DNA from: Roseiarcus sp963835955
Lineage (GTDB): Bacteria > Pseudomonadota > Alphaproteobacteria > Rhizobiales > Beijerinckiaceae
Direction of reading: 5' to 3'
DNA length: 64,000 nt
Assembly: GCA_963835955.1 (NCBI GenBank)
Contig: CAWIHZ010000001.1
Span: forward strand, 62,001 to 126,000
The stretch's first letter is position 1; the number at the start of each line of letters is the position of its first letter. Made by a program: the position numbers and the translations under genes. The notes under the pieces were generated by a model. It made no database searches. It saw only the letters and a program-made list of their open reading frames with translations, and was not told the origin of the DNA. Shown here piece after piece: positions 43,576-53,237 of this stretch.

Positions 43576-45069
43576 ATGGCGACCATCGATGAATTGCTGC
43601 GCCAGACGGCGTCCGGTTCGCCGGACAGGACCTATCGCACGCCCCCGCACAATCTCGAGGCGGAACAGGCGTTGCTGGGGGCGATCCTCATCAATAACGA
43701 CGCGTTCGACCGCGTCTCGGATTTCCTCAGGAGCGAGCATTTCGTCGAGGAGATTCACCGCCGCATTTTCGAGATCGCCGGATCGCTGATTCGCGGCGGC
43801 AAGCTGGCGACGCCGGTCACGCTGAAGACGTTTCTGGGCGAGCATGATCTCGGCGGCGTCACCGTGCCGCAGTACCTGGCGCGCCTCGCCAGCGAGGCGA
43901 CGACCATCATCAACGCCTACGACTACGGGCGCAGCGTCTACGATCTGGCGCTGCGGCGCGAACTGATCGCCATCGGCGAGGATGTGGTCAACGTCGCTTA
44001 TGACGCGCCAGTCGATTCGAGCCCGCGCGATCAGATCGAGGAGGCCGAGCGGCGGCTTTACCAGATCGCCGAGACCGGCCGCTACGATGGCGGATTCCAG
44101 CGCTTCTCGGACGCATTGAAGACCGCGGTCGACATGGCGGCCCGAGCCTACGAGCGCGACGGCTCGCTGAGCGGCATCGCAACCGGCCTCTCCGATCTCG
44201 ACCGCTACATGGGAGGATTGCAGGCTTCCGACCTCGTGATCCTCGCCGGCCGTCCCGGCATGGGCAAGACCGCGCTGGCCACCAACATCGCCTTCAATAT
44301 CGCCAAGACCTATCAGGCGCGGACGCGCGCAGACGGCGCCCTCGAGACCGCCAACGGCGGCGTCGTCGGCTTCTTCTCGCTCGAAATGTCGGCTGAACAG
44401 CTGGCGACGCGCATCATCGCCGAGCAATCGGGCGTCGCCTCCCACAAGATCCGCCGCGGCGACATCACCGAAAGCGACTTCCACAGCCTCGCCGACGCCG
44501 TTCGCGAGATGCAGCAGATTCCGTTCTATATCGACCAGACCGGCGGCATTTCGATCGCCCAGCTCGTCGCCCGGGCCAGGCGGCTCAAACGTCAAAAAGG
44601 GCTCGACCTTCTCGTCATCGATTATCTGCAGCTGCTCTCCGGTTCGAAGTCGCGCAGCGAGAACCGGGTGCAGGAACTGACCCAAATCACCACCGGGCTC
44701 AAGGCGCTGGCCAAAGAGCTCAACATTCCCATCCTCGCCTGCTCCCAGCTCTCCCGTCAGGTGGAGCAGCGGGACGACAAGCGGCCGCAGCTCTCGGACC
44801 TTCGCGAATCCGGCTCGATCGAGCAGGATGCGGACGTGGTGCTGTTCGTCTATCGCGAGGAATATTACCTCAAGAACAAGGAGCCGCATCCCGGCACCGA
44901 GGAGCACATCGCCTGGATGACGCAGATGGAAAGCGCGCATGGCCGGGCGGAAGTCATTATCGGCAAACAGCGCCACGGCCCGACCGGCACAATCGAACTG
45001 CAGTTCGACGCCGAGGTGACCCGATTTGGCTCCCTGGCGCGCGAAGACGCAATCGCGGAAATCCGCTAG
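43576..45069 (+). CDS. dnaB: Replicative DNA helicase DnaB
   Basis: Hexameric 5'-3' helicase that unwinds the fork. The 497-residue product has the N-terminal domain (PHNLEAEQALLGAILINNDA) and the RecA-like domain with Walker A GRPGMGKTALA (K231), VVGFFSLEMSAEQLATR, Walker B LLVIDYLQLL, and PILACSQLSRQVEQRDDK. It is complete and full length. No intein is present. There is no clear Shine-Dalgarno sequence, since the tandem duplication occupies that position. It is convergent with the glycosyltransferase gene. Confidence 0.97.
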   Translation: MATIDELLRQTASGSPDRTYRTPPHNLEAEQALLGAILINNDAFDRVSDFLRSEHFVEEIHRRIFEIAGSLIRGGKLATPVTLKTFLGEHDLGGVTVPQYLARLASEATTIINAYDYGRSVYDLALRRELIAIGEDVVNVAYDAPVDSSPRDQIEEAERRLYQIAETGRYDGGFQRFSDALKTAVDMAARAYERDGSLSGIATGLSDLDRYMGGLQASDLVILAGRPGMGKTALATNIAFNIAKTYQARTRADGALETANGGVVGFFSLEMSAEQLATRIIAEQSGVASHKIRRGDITESDFHSLADAVREMQQIPFYIDQTGGISIAQLVARARRLKRQKGLDLLVIDYLQLLSGSKSRSENRVQELTQITTGLKALAKELNIPILACSQLSRQVEQRDDKRPQLSDLRESGSIEQDADVVLFVYREEYYLKNKEPHPGTEEHIAWMTQMESAHGRAEVIIGKQRHGPTGTIELQFDAEVTRFGSLAREDAIAEIR

Positions 45070-45103
45070 GGCTCATCGAGCTGAAGCGACTGGCCTTGGA
45101 AGC

Positions 45104-46120
45104 TCAGGCGCGTCCGAAGGCCGCCGCCGCTCTCGCGCCTTCAGCCGGTCGCCCCGATCGTTGTTCGGCGTCGACAGCGCGCGCGTCGTCAAATCCGACC
45201 GCCCGTTCGACGATATAGAGCGGACGGCCCTTCACCTGGGCGTAGATGCGCCCGACATAGACCCCGATCACGCCGGTCATCAGCATGTTCGCGCCGCCGA
45301 GAAAGGCGATGACGACGATGGTCGAACTCCATCCGCGCATCAGATTCGGATCGCCGCTCGTCCATTGAGCGATGACGACGAGGCCATAGACGAGCGCCAG
45401 TCCGGAGATTCCGGCGCCGGCCCAGAGCGCCAGGCGAAGCGGCGCGTCCGAAAACGACACCAGGCCGCTCGCCGCCAGCCCGATCATTTTGCGCAACGGA
45501 TATTTGGTTTCGCCAGCGGCGCGTCCGGGCCGGTCGAACGTCACCACAGCCTGGCGGAATCCGATCCAGGCGAACATGCCGCGCACGAAACGGTCGCGCT
45601 CGGGCATCGCCAGAAAGCAATCCAGCGCCTTGCGGTCGACCAGGCGGAAATCGCCGACGTCGCGCGGGATCGGCGTTTCGCCGACCAGGCCCATCAGGCG
45701 GTAGAACAGGTCGGCGGACAGCCGCTTGAACCTGCTCTCGCCCGCGCGCGAGGTCCTCTGCGCATAGACGACCTCGAAGCCTTCCTTCCATTTCGCGATC
45801 ATCTCGAGCACGACTTCCGGCGGATCCTGAAGGTCGGCGTCCAACACGATGACCGCCCGGCCGGCGGCGTGGTCCATCCCGGTGGTGATGGCGATCTGGT
45901 GGCCGAAATTGCGCGAAAGCTTCAACAGCCGATAGCGCGGGTCGGCGCGCGCCTTGCCCTCGAGCACGATCGCGCTGGAGTCGCGCGAGCCGTCGTCGAC
46001 GAAAATCACTTCCCCGGGCGCGTCCAGCAGCTCCATGAGCGAATCGAGCCGACGCAGAAGAATCGGGATCACCGCTTCTTCGTTGTAGACGGGAACAACC
46101 AGCGAATAGGTTGGCGTCAT
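45104..46120 (-). CDS. GT2 glycosyltransferase (GtrB/DPM1-like)
   Basis: A 338-residue membrane-linked family 2 glycosyltransferase that likely loads a sugar on a polyprenyl phosphate. The catalytic domain shows SLVVPVYNEEAVIP, IFVDDGSRDSSA and VIVLDADLQDPPEVV (DxD-type metal site) and the GNFGHQIAIT-like segment (LSRNFGHQIAITTGMDHA). Two membrane helices lie at about residues 235-310 (LALWAGAGISGLALVYGLVV, STIVVIAFLGGANMLMTGVI). The C-terminal tail is Ala/Arg-rich. The start MTPTYSLVVPVYN at 46120 is preferred over a longer frame. Relatives: bactoprenol glucosyltransferases and dolichol-phosphate mannose synthases. Confidence 0.92.
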   Translation of the reverse strand: MTPTYSLVVPVYNEEAVIPILLRRLDSLMELLDAPGEVIFVDDGSRDSSAIVLEGKARADPRYRLLKLSRNFGHQIAITTGMDHAAGRAVIVLDADLQDPPEVVLEMIAKWKEGFEVVYAQRTSRAGESRFKRLSADLFYRLMGLVGETPIPRDVGDFRLVDRKALDCFLAMPERDRFVRGMFAWIGFRQAVVTFDRPGRAAGETKYPLRKMIGLAASGLVSFSDAPLRLALWAGAGISGLALVYGLVVIAQWTSGDPNLMRGWSSTIVVIAFLGGANMLMTGVIGVYVGRIYAQVKGRPLYIVERAVGFDDARAVDAEQRSGRPAEGARAAAAFGRA

Positions 46121-46324
46121 GGCGGCGCTGTCGCAAGCGGGCAAGCCCGCACCATGTTCGCAAAGGCTTAAGGGCGGCTTAGCGCGATGAGGCCGGTTCG
46201 GCTCGCCGGCCAGCGATGAGATTTCGCGAACTTGCAAGCCGTTCCGCGCGCCGCTACTCAGCCGGCCGCGCTTCTGCTAGAAAGCTCCGTTACGGCGCCC
46301 GACAACGATATCTCGGAGTTGGCG

Positions 46325-47209
46325 ATGGAATACGAGAACACGCCCATATCCTCGAATATCGAGGATCGCCGCGGCCAGGGCGGCGGCGGCGGAATGATTG
46401 TCGGCGGCGGCGGCCTCGGCCTTGGCGCGATCATCATCATTTTCGCGATCAGCTATTTCACCGGCATTTCCCCGCAGATCCTGATGAACGGCGCGGAAAT
46501 GGTCGGCGTCGGCAATAACGGCGCCGGCTCCTACAGCCAGCCGGCGCAGCAATCCAATCCCGCCAATCAGAATGACCCGATGCGCAAATTCCTCGCCCAT
46601 GTGCTGGGCGGCACGGAAGCGGTCTGGGCGCAGGTGCTGCCGGAGCAGACGGGCGTCAAATATGCGCCCGCGACCCTGGTGCTCTACAACGGCGCCACCC
46701 GGTCGGGTTGCGGCGGCGCGCGGGCGGCCATGGGGCCGTTCTACTGCCCGATCGACAAGAAGGTCTATCTCGACACGTCGTTCTTCCGCGACATGAAGGA
46801 TAAGCTCGGCGGCGGCGGCGATTTCGCCTACGCCTATGTCGTCGCCCATGAGATCGGCCATCACGTGCAGGATCTGCTCGGCATCCTCGACAAGGTCGAC
46901 GCCGCCAAGGAGCGGGTGAGCCAGACCCAGGCCAACGCGCTTTCGGTCAGAGTCGAGCTGCAGGCCGATTGCTTCGCCGGCGTATGGGCCAATCACGCGA
47001 ACGCGAAATGGAGGATTCTCCAGCCCGGCGACATCGAGAAGGCGCTGGCGACGGCGGCGGCGATCGGCGACGACCGGCTCCAGACCGCCGCGCGCGGTTA
47101 CGCCGTCCCCGACAGCTTCACCCACGGCTCCTCGGCGCAACGGCAAAAATGGCTGACGATCGGCCTCAAGACCGGGCAGATCAGCGCCTGCAACACGTTT
47201 GCGAATTGA
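46325..47209 (+). CDS. Neutral zinc metallopeptidase (YpfJ-like)
   Basis: A 294-residue predicted zinc metallopeptidase. A glycine-rich stretch and one membrane helix (LGAIIIIFAISYFTG, residues ~34-48) anchor it, probably facing the periplasm. The zinc site is HEIGHH at 175-180 (H175, E176, H179). Downstream RVELQADCFAGVWANHAN carries the further Glu/Asp residues typical of the family. The role of this family is not established. The start MEYENTPISSNIEDRRG at 46325 is used. Confidence 0.88.
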   Translation: MEYENTPISSNIEDRRGQGGGGGMIVGGGGLGLGAIIIIFAISYFTGISPQILMNGAEMVGVGNNGAGSYSQPAQQSNPANQNDPMRKFLAHVLGGTEAVWAQVLPEQTGVKYAPATLVLYNGATRSGCGGARAAMGPFYCPIDKKVYLDTSFFRDMKDKLGGGGDFAYAYVVAHEIGHHVQDLLGILDKVDAAKERVSQTQANALSVRVELQADCFAGVWANHANAKWRILQPGDIEKALATAAAIGDDRLQTAARGYAVPDSFTHGSSAQRQKWLTIGLKTGQISACNTFAN

Positions 47210-47252
47210 GTTCGAGCGCCCGCCGGGTTGAAGAATAACGGCGATAAGCCGC

Positions 47253-48251
47253 TCACCCCCGCCTTTCGCTGTCGAGATGCGCCATCGCCTGGGCCGGATA
47301 GCGGTCGCCTCTCGCCGCGCCGGCGGGCACCGCCTGCTCGATCGCCGCCAGGTCGGCTTCGGTGAGGACGATGGCGTCGGCGGCGCTCGATTCCGCCCAT
47401 TGCGCGCGGGTGCGGGCGCCGATCAGCGGCACGATCGCTTTGCCTCGCGCGAGCACCCAGGCGACCGCGATCGCGGCGACGCTGACGCCGCGCGCGGCGG
47501 CGACGTTGCGCAAAGCCTCGACCAGCTTGAGATTGTGATCGAGATTGTCGCCGGAAAACCGCGACGAGGCGCCGCGAAAATCGCCGGAGTTCCGGCGCTC
47601 CCTCGACCAATGGCCGGAAATCAGGCCCCTGGCCAGCACGCCATAGGCGGTGATCCCGATTCCGAGTTCCCGGCAGGCGGGCAGGATGTCGATTTCGATC
47701 ATCCGCATGATCAGCGAATATTCGATCTGCAGATCGGCGATCGGGTGGACCGCAGCGGCGCGGCGGATGGTGGCCGTCGAGACCTCGGAGAGGCCGATCG
47801 CCCGCACATAGCCCGCCTTGACCATGTCGGCGACCGCGCCGACGGTGTCCTCGATCGGAACCGCAGGATCGAGCCGGGCCGGGCGGTAGATGTCGATATG
47901 ATCGACGCCGAGGCGTTTCAGCGAATAGGCGAGGAAGTTCCTGACCGCGGCCGGACGGCAATCGTAGCCGACGAAGGCGCCGGCCGGATCGCGCAGGGCG
48001 CCGAATTTGACGCTCAGCACATAGTCCTCGCGCCGCCGGTCGCGCAAAGCCTCGCGGATCAGGATCTCGTTGTGGCCGGAGCCGTAGAAGTCGCCGGTGT
48101 CGATCAGGGTCGCGCCCGATTCCAGCGCCGCATGGATCGTCGCCACGCTCTCGGCCCGGTCGGCCGGCCCATAGAAGTCCGACATGCCCATGCAGCCGAG
48201 GCCGATCGCCCCCACGCTTGGCCCGCTCTCGCCCAGGGTCCGCCGCCGCAT
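47253..48251 (-). CDS. Aldo/keto reductase
   Basis: A 332-residue NADPH-dependent aldo/keto reductase on a TIM barrel. Features: GLGCMGMSDFYGPA near the N-terminus, TLIDTGDFYGSGHNE with catalytic Asp and Tyr, SVKFG with the catalytic Lys, and the cofactor-binding PLIGARTRAQWAE. The catalytic-His position reads DIYRPARLDP, so the usual His is replaced by Ala. This is seen in some AKR subgroups. The start MRRRTLGESGPSVGAI at 48251 is used. Confidence 0.88.
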   Translation of the reverse strand: MRRRTLGESGPSVGAIGLGCMGMSDFYGPADRAESVATIHAALESGATLIDTGDFYGSGHNEILIREALRDRRREDYVLSVKFGALRDPAGAFVGYDCRPAAVRNFLAYSLKRLGVDHIDIYRPARLDPAVPIEDTVGAVADMVKAGYVRAIGLSEVSTATIRRAAAVHPIADLQIEYSLIMRMIEIDILPACRELGIGITAYGVLARGLISGHWSRERRNSGDFRGASSRFSGDNLDHNLKLVEALRNVAAARGVSVAAIAVAWVLARGKAIVPLIGARTRAQWAESSAADAIVLTEADLAAIEQAVPAGAARGDRYPAQAMAHLDSERRG

Positions 48252-48358
48252 CGCCGCCTCCGTTCGCTCACAGGGCGGTGAGGATAGCACGAACCGCGCT
48301 TTCGTCCGACGCGGGGCTTGACGCGCGCGTAAGCGGGGGTTATCTGCGTGTTCATGTT

Positions 48359-49537
48359 ATGTTCTCAGCGAACTCAAGAGACATGGTCTTGACCCAGCTC
48401 CCTCTCCGTTCGGCTGCAGGCGAAGCGCGCCGCCATCCGGTCGCGATCGCCGAACGGCTGCTGCCCGCCGAGCGTCGCCGCGGCCGCGGTTCGGCGACCA
48501 ACGTCTCGGGCCGCTTCGAGACGCTCAAGCGCGAGGATTTCGACGACGGCTGGACCCGCGAGGAGGCGCCCGAGCCGCTGGCGACCGAAGTGACGATCGA
48601 AAAGCCGAAGAGCGTCATCACCCGCAACAACTCTCCCGACATCGGCTTCGATCGGTCGATCAACCCCTATCGCGGCTGCGAGCACGGCTGCTTTTATTGC
48701 TACGCCAGGCCCACCCACGCCCATATGGGCCTTTCCCCCGGACTCGATTTCGAGAGCCGCCTGTTCGCCAAAGTCGGTGCGGCCGAGCTGCTGGAGCGCG
48801 AACTCGCCGCCGCGAAATATTCGCCGGCGCCCATCGCCTTCGGCGCCAACACCGACCCCTACCAGCCGATCGAGCGGCAATATCGCATCACCCGCTCGCT
48901 GCTCGAGGTGCTTCAGCGCGCCCGCCATCCCTTGAGCATCGTCACCAAGTCGAACCTCGTCCTGCGCGATCTCGATATCCTGAGCGCGATGGGGCGCGAC
49001 CGGCTGGTCAAGGTGTTCGTTTCGGTGACGACGCTCGATCGGGGGCTGGCGCGCAAGATGGAGCCGCGCGCGCCGACGCCGGAGAAAAGGCTGGAGGCGA
49101 TCGAAGCGCTCAACCAGGCCGGCGTGCCGGCCGGCGTGCTGGTCGCGCCGATCATTCCCGCCATCAACGATTCCGAGATCGAGGCGATCCTGGCCCGCGC
49201 CCACGCGGCGGGCGCGGGCGAGGCCGGCTATGTCGTGCTGCGGCTGCCGCTGGAGCTCAGGGACATGTTCCGCGAATGGCTGCAGGTCAACTTTCCCGAC
49301 CGGCTCGGCCGCGCGGTGTCGCTGGTGCAGTCGATGCGCGGCGGCAAGGATTACGAGGCTGAGTGGGGCCGGCGGATGGCGGGCTCGGGGCCCTACGCCT
49401 GGATGATCGGCCGCCGGTTCGAGATGGCGAGCCGCCGCCTCGGCTATCGCGAGAGCCGGGCGACGCTGCGAACCGACCTCTTTCGCAAGCCCGCGCCCGC
49501 GGCGAAGGAGACGGCCGCGCAGCTCAGCCTGTTCTAG
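48359..49537 (+). CDS. PA0069-family radical SAM protein
   Basis: A 392-residue radical SAM protein of the PA0069 (SplB-related) family, function unknown. The 4Fe-4S motif is C107-EHG-C111-FY-C114 (RGCEHGCFYCYARP), followed by LDFESRLFAKVGAAELLERE and ALNQAGVPAGVLVAPIIPAI. The start is uncertain: ATGs at 48359 and 48383 are both possible; the earlier is reported, and neither has a strong Shine-Dalgarno sequence. Confidence 0.88.
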   Translation: MFSANSRDMVLTQLPLRSAAGEARRHPVAIAERLLPAERRRGRGSATNVSGRFETLKREDFDDGWTREEAPEPLATEVTIEKPKSVITRNNSPDIGFDRSINPYRGCEHGCFYCYARPTHAHMGLSPGLDFESRLFAKVGAAELLERELAAAKYSPAPIAFGANTDPYQPIERQYRITRSLLEVLQRARHPLSIVTKSNLVLRDLDILSAMGRDRLVKVFVSVTTLDRGLARKMEPRAPTPEKRLEAIEALNQAGVPAGVLVAPIIPAINDSEIEAILARAHAAGAGEAGYVVLRLPLELRDMFREWLQVNFPDRLGRAVSLVQSMRGGKDYEAEWGRRMAGSGPYAWMIGRRFEMASRRLGYRESRATLRTDLFRKPAPAAKETAAQLSLF

Positions 49538-49701
49538 GGGGCAGAGGCAGAGCGGCTTGAGCGGTTGCGACGTGAGGCGGTCATCACGGAGCGCGGCCGC
49601 AGACGTCGTAGTTGGGGGTAAGGGGAAATATTTGGCCGCGCCAGGATAATACGAAGTTAATTAGTTTTTCCGGGCGGCGCCGGTCCGGCGCTCGGCCGGT
49701 C

Positions 49702-50694
49702 TCATCCCCCGAACCGTCCCTTCCAGGTCGGCTGGGCGCCCGAAACCTCGAGCGGCGCCGCCTCGTAGACGCCGCGGGCGACGGCGCGGGCGATGCAGTC
49801 GGCGGCGAGCATGCCGATCTCGGTCAGGTCGCGCAGGTCGGGCGCGCGGCTGGCCCGCGCGGTCGCGGCGGCGAACACGACGTCGCCGTCGACCGGCGAC
49901 AAGGCGGGCCGCAGGGCGAGCGCGAAACCGCCCTGGGCCATGATCGCGACCCGCTTGAGCTGGGCCACGGTCAGCGCGGCGTCGGTCGCGACGACGCCGA
50001 GGTCGGTGCTCGCCGGCTCCTCGCGCTTCATGCGCAGGGCGAGCGCGTCTTCGACCTCCGTCGGCCCGAAGCCGCAGCCGCCGAACTCGCGGCCGCGCTC
50101 GTAGGGCGCCGCCCAGAAATGCCGGCTCCTGCCGCGCGTCGCCCGCCCGGCGCAATTGACGGCCGCCAGCGCGCCGACCCGAAAGCCGCGCGAGGTCATC
50201 GCGCTCGCGGAGCCGAGCCCGCCCTTGAGATCGTAGGTCGTCGCGCCATAGCCCGCGCCCGCCGTCCCGAGGGCGAAGCTTTCGGCGGCCGCTTCCGCCG
50301 CCCGGAAGCCCAGATCCCAATAGGGCGGCCGCCGGCCCCAGGCCTTGTCGCCGCCGTTGAGAAGGTCGAAAAGGCTTGCTCCCGGCACGATCGGCACTCG
50401 CGCCCCGTCGACGGCGAAACCGCGCCCGATTCCGGCGAGCCAGGCCATCGCTCCGCCCGCGGCGTCGAGGCCGAACGCCGAGCCGCCCGACAGCACAAAG
50501 CCGTCGACCCGCTCGACCGTCATTTCCGGCTCCAGCAGCGCCGTGTCGCGCAGCGCCGGCGAGCCGCCGTTGATCGCGATCGAAGCGATCGCCGGCTGGT
50601 CGAAAATGACGGCGGTGACGCCGGAGGCGAGCTTAGGGTCGTCGGCCGACCCGACGCGCACGCCCGCAACGTCAGTGATGAGATTGGCCGTCAT
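49702..50694 (-). CDS. P1 family (DmpA-like) peptidase
   Basis: A 330-residue Ntn-type aminopeptidase that self-cleaves in front of a Ser or Thr. Family stretches are LITDVAGVRVGSADDP, GFVLSGGSAFGLDAA, GAGYGATTYDLKGGLGSAS and ALTVAQLKRVAIMAQGGFA. The GS in KGGLGSAS is the likely cleavage and nucleophile region. Substrates are D-amino-acid amides, beta-peptides or small peptides in characterised members. It ends near AT-rich sequence at about 49.65 kb. Confidence 0.9.
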   Translation of the reverse strand: MTANLITDVAGVRVGSADDPKLASGVTAVIFDQPAIASIAINGGSPALRDTALLEPEMTVERVDGFVLSGGSAFGLDAAGGAMAWLAGIGRGFAVDGARVPIVPGASLFDLLNGGDKAWGRRPPYWDLGFRAAEAAAESFALGTAGAGYGATTYDLKGGLGSASAMTSRGFRVGALAAVNCAGRATRGRSRHFWAAPYERGREFGGCGFGPTEVEDALALRMKREEPASTDLGVVATDAALTVAQLKRVAIMAQGGFALALRPALSPVDGDVVFAAATARASRAPDLRDLTEIGMLAADCIARAVARGVYEAAPLEVSGAQPTWKGRFGG

Positions 50695-50962
50695 CGGATA
50701 TCCTTCGTCCGCCGCAGCGCCTCAACCGTCGGCGCGCAGGTGATGAGAGAACTATCGGGAGCGTCGCGGGCGCGGTCAATCCGCCCGCGGACGAACCGGC
50801 GCGGCCGCGCCGCCCCGCCCCGGATCGCGGAAAGGCGGTCAGGACAGCCTCGCGCAGGCGAACGATGCTCTGAACTAACCTGGTCGCGGAGGGAAGGTCG
50901 GGAAAAGACTCAATTCCTTTGCGAATTCCTACCCCGACCCGGGCAAAGGACGTCAGGCTGAC

Positions 50963-52198
50963 ATGCGCGACGAGGTGTACAATCCGCTGCACGACGAGGT
51001 GAACGAACCGCTGGGGATTGCAACCGACCCGCCCTCAGCCGCGGCCGGTCGGCCCTCGCGCGGGATTGGGCGCATGGCGGTCGCCGCGGCGGTTTTCGCG
51101 GCCGCCATCGGCCTGGCCGCCAATGCGCGCCATAAATCGCCGCCCGACAACGAGATCGTGGCGACGGCGCAAGTCGAGCCCGCTCCGCCGCCGGTCGCGC
51201 CGGCGCAACCCGCGGATTCCGACGCGACGCCGAATCCGGGCCTGCCGGCGGTCGCCTCGGCCAGTCAGGTGGAGGCGGCGAGTGGGGTCAAGGTCATGCG
51301 CTCGGGCGGCGGCGACGCGCCGGGCGGGGTCATCATCGATGTGCCCGAGGCGCTTGGCGTCACGCTCGACGCCGCGCCCGATCGCCGCCTGGTCGAGAAG
51401 TCGCGCTACGGTCTGCTGCCGCGGGTCGGCGCCGACGGCGCCCGGCCGTTCGACGTCTATTCGCGGCCGATTCTCGCCTCCGCGAGGGTGAAGGCCGGCC
51501 GCGCGCGCATCGCGCTGATGGTCGGCGGCCTCGGGCTCAACGCCGAGGGCACCGAGGCTGCGATCGCGGAACTGCCCGGCGCCGTGACCCTCGGCTTCGC
51601 GCCCTATGGCGCGGCGCTCGATCGACAGGCGGCGGAGGCGCGGAAGGAGGGGCACGAGACGGTGCTGCAGGCGCCGATGGAAGGCTTCTCGTATCCCGGC
51701 AGCGCGCCAGGGCCGCATACGCTGACGACGGCGGCGGCGAGCGCCGAAAATCTCGATTCGCTGCACTGGCTGATGGGCCGGTTCGCCGGTTACGTCGCCA
51801 TCGCCAACTATCTCGGCGGGAAATTCACCGCCGACCGGCGGGCGATCGCACCGATCCTGAACGAAATCGCGGCGCGAGGCCTGGGCTATCTCGACGACGG
51901 CTCCTCGCCGCGCAGTCTGGCGCCGGACCTCGCGCAAGCGCTGGCGATGCCCGCGGCCCGCGCCGACATCGTCATCGACGCCGATCCCTCGCCGGCGGCT
52001 GTCGACGCGGCGCTCGAGCGCCTGGTCGATCTCGCGCGTCAGCGCGGGACCGCGATCGGAATCGCTTCGGCCTCGCCCAGCAGCGTCGAACATTTGGCGC
52101 GATGGACCAGTAGGCTCAAGGCGAAGGGCGTCGCGCTTGTGCCCCTTTCCGCATTGATGTCAAAGTCGCAGGGCCTGTCGGCGCTGTCCAAGCCTTGA
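50963..52198 (+). CDS. Divergent polysaccharide deacetylase family protein
   Basis: A 411-residue envelope protein. An N-terminal cytosolic segment with a membrane anchor at residues 36-52 (RMAVAAAVFAAAIGLAAN) is followed by an Ala/Pro-rich linker (~60-100) and a divergent polysaccharide deacetylase domain. The domain shows RIALMVGGLGLNAEGTEAAI, LGFAPYGAALDRQAAEARK, HETVLQAPMEGFSYPG and FTADRRAIAPILNE. The usual metal-binding Asp/His residues are mostly not conserved, as expected for this divergent group. In alphaproteobacteria it sits just before rppH, as here, with 9 bases between them. Confidence 0.85.
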   Translation: MRDEVYNPLHDEVNEPLGIATDPPSAAAGRPSRGIGRMAVAAAVFAAAIGLAANARHKSPPDNEIVATAQVEPAPPPVAPAQPADSDATPNPGLPAVASASQVEAASGVKVMRSGGGDAPGGVIIDVPEALGVTLDAAPDRRLVEKSRYGLLPRVGADGARPFDVYSRPILASARVKAGRARIALMVGGLGLNAEGTEAAIAELPGAVTLGFAPYGAALDRQAAEARKEGHETVLQAPMEGFSYPGSAPGPHTLTTAAASAENLDSLHWLMGRFAGYVAIANYLGGKFTADRRAIAPILNEIAARGLGYLDDGSSPRSLAPDLAQALAMPAARADIVIDADPSPAAVDAALERLVDLARQRGTAIGIASASPSSVEHLARWTSRLKAKGVALVPLSALMSKSQGLSALSKP

Positions 52199-52207
52199 AA
52201 TGAGTTC

Positions 52208-52717
52208 GTGAGCAGCGATTTGCCCTACCGCCCTTGCGTCGGCGTCGCGCTGGTCAATCGCGACGGCGAGGCGTTCATCGGCCATCGCAAGCGCAAGAGC
52301 GCCGGCGAGGCGCTGGACGCCCGCTCGTGGCAAATGCCCCAGGGCGGGATCGACGACGGCGAAACCGCGCTCGAAGCGGCGCGGCGCGAGCTCTGGGAGG
52401 AAACCAATATCCGCTCGATCCAGTTCATCGCCGAACTGCCGGATTGGCTGAACTACGATTTGCCGAAAGAGGCGCGCGGACGCTGGGAGGGGCGATATCG
52501 CGGGCAGTCCCAGAAGTGGTTCCTGTTTCGCTTCGTCGGCGAGGAGAACGAAATCGACGTGCGGCGCCCGGCCGGCGGCAAACACGGCGCGGAATTCGAC
52601 GCTTGGCGTTGGGAGAGCCTGGAGCGGCTGCCCGACCTGGTCGTGCCGTTCAAGCGGGAGGTCTACGCGGCGGTGTCGGCCGCTTTTGCGCCGCTCGTCC
52701 GGCCAGCCGACCGATGA
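52208..52717 (+). CDS. rppH: RNA pyrophosphohydrolase RppH
   Basis: Nudix enzyme of 169 residues that removes pyrophosphate from the 5' end of mRNA to start decay. The Nudix box is GGIDDGETALEAARRELWEE followed by TNI. Other RppH-specific parts are YRPCVGVALVNRDGEAFIGH, WQMPQGG and QKWFLFRF. It starts with GTG at 52208, nine bases after the deacetylase gene. Confidence 0.95.
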   Translation: MSSDLPYRPCVGVALVNRDGEAFIGHRKRKSAGEALDARSWQMPQGGIDDGETALEAARRELWEETNIRSIQFIAELPDWLNYDLPKEARGRWEGRYRGQSQKWFLFRFVGEENEIDVRRPAGGKHGAEFDAWRWESLERLPDLVVPFKREVYAAVSAAFAPLVRPADR

Positions 52718-52760
52718 GTGGGTCGATCACGGCCAGCCTCGAGCGTTCACGCGAAACGGG

Positions 52761-53084
52761 TCAGGCGCCGCTCTTGATCGACGCGATCGCCTCCGCGAGC
52801 TCCTCGTCCATCTTCCGCCGCAGACGGTGGTCCGAGAGATCAACCTTGGCTCGCTCGAGGTCGGCCCGCAAAGACGCCTCGACGGCATCGTCGTTACGGC
52901 CGACCTGGCTCGCGACGAAATCGCGGACGTAGGTCTCGGCGGCCTCGGTCGAAAGACCAATCAGGCCTGCGGCCCATTGCGCCAGCGCCTTATTGCGGCG
53001 CGCGACCGCTCGAAAGCGCTGGGTCTCGTCAGCCGCGAAGCGCTTCTCGAACGCGTTCTCACGTTCTTCGAACGCGTCAGGCAT
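52761..53084 (-). CDS. ATP synthase inhibitor zeta subunit (DUF1476)
   Basis: A 107-residue alphaproteobacterial F1-ATPase inhibitor, described for Paracoccus, related in effect but not in sequence to IF1. It opens with the conserved inhibitory-type segment FEERENAFEKRFAADE, followed by RFRAVARRNKALAQWAAGLI and two further helices (YVRDFVASQVGRNDDAVE; HRLRRKMDEELAEAIASIK). The start MPDAFEERE at 53084 gives exactly the family start. It stands alone, far from the atp operon at 37.3-40.0 kb. Confidence 0.92.
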   Translation of the reverse strand: MPDAFEERENAFEKRFAADETQRFRAVARRNKALAQWAAGLIGLSTEAAETYVRDFVASQVGRNDDAVEASLRADLERAKVDLSDHRLRRKMDEELAEAIASIKSGA

Positions 53085-53237
53085 GTCGATCTCCTCCACC
53101 GTGCGCAGCGGAACTTGGCGCGCCGCCGCCGCAGTGTCAATTATTCGGCTTTGCAAAACATCGTCGCTCCGCGACGCGCGAGACTTGATGACGAGCCCAA
53201 CCGATTTGCGCGCCGTCGCGACCGTCAATTCGACCTC

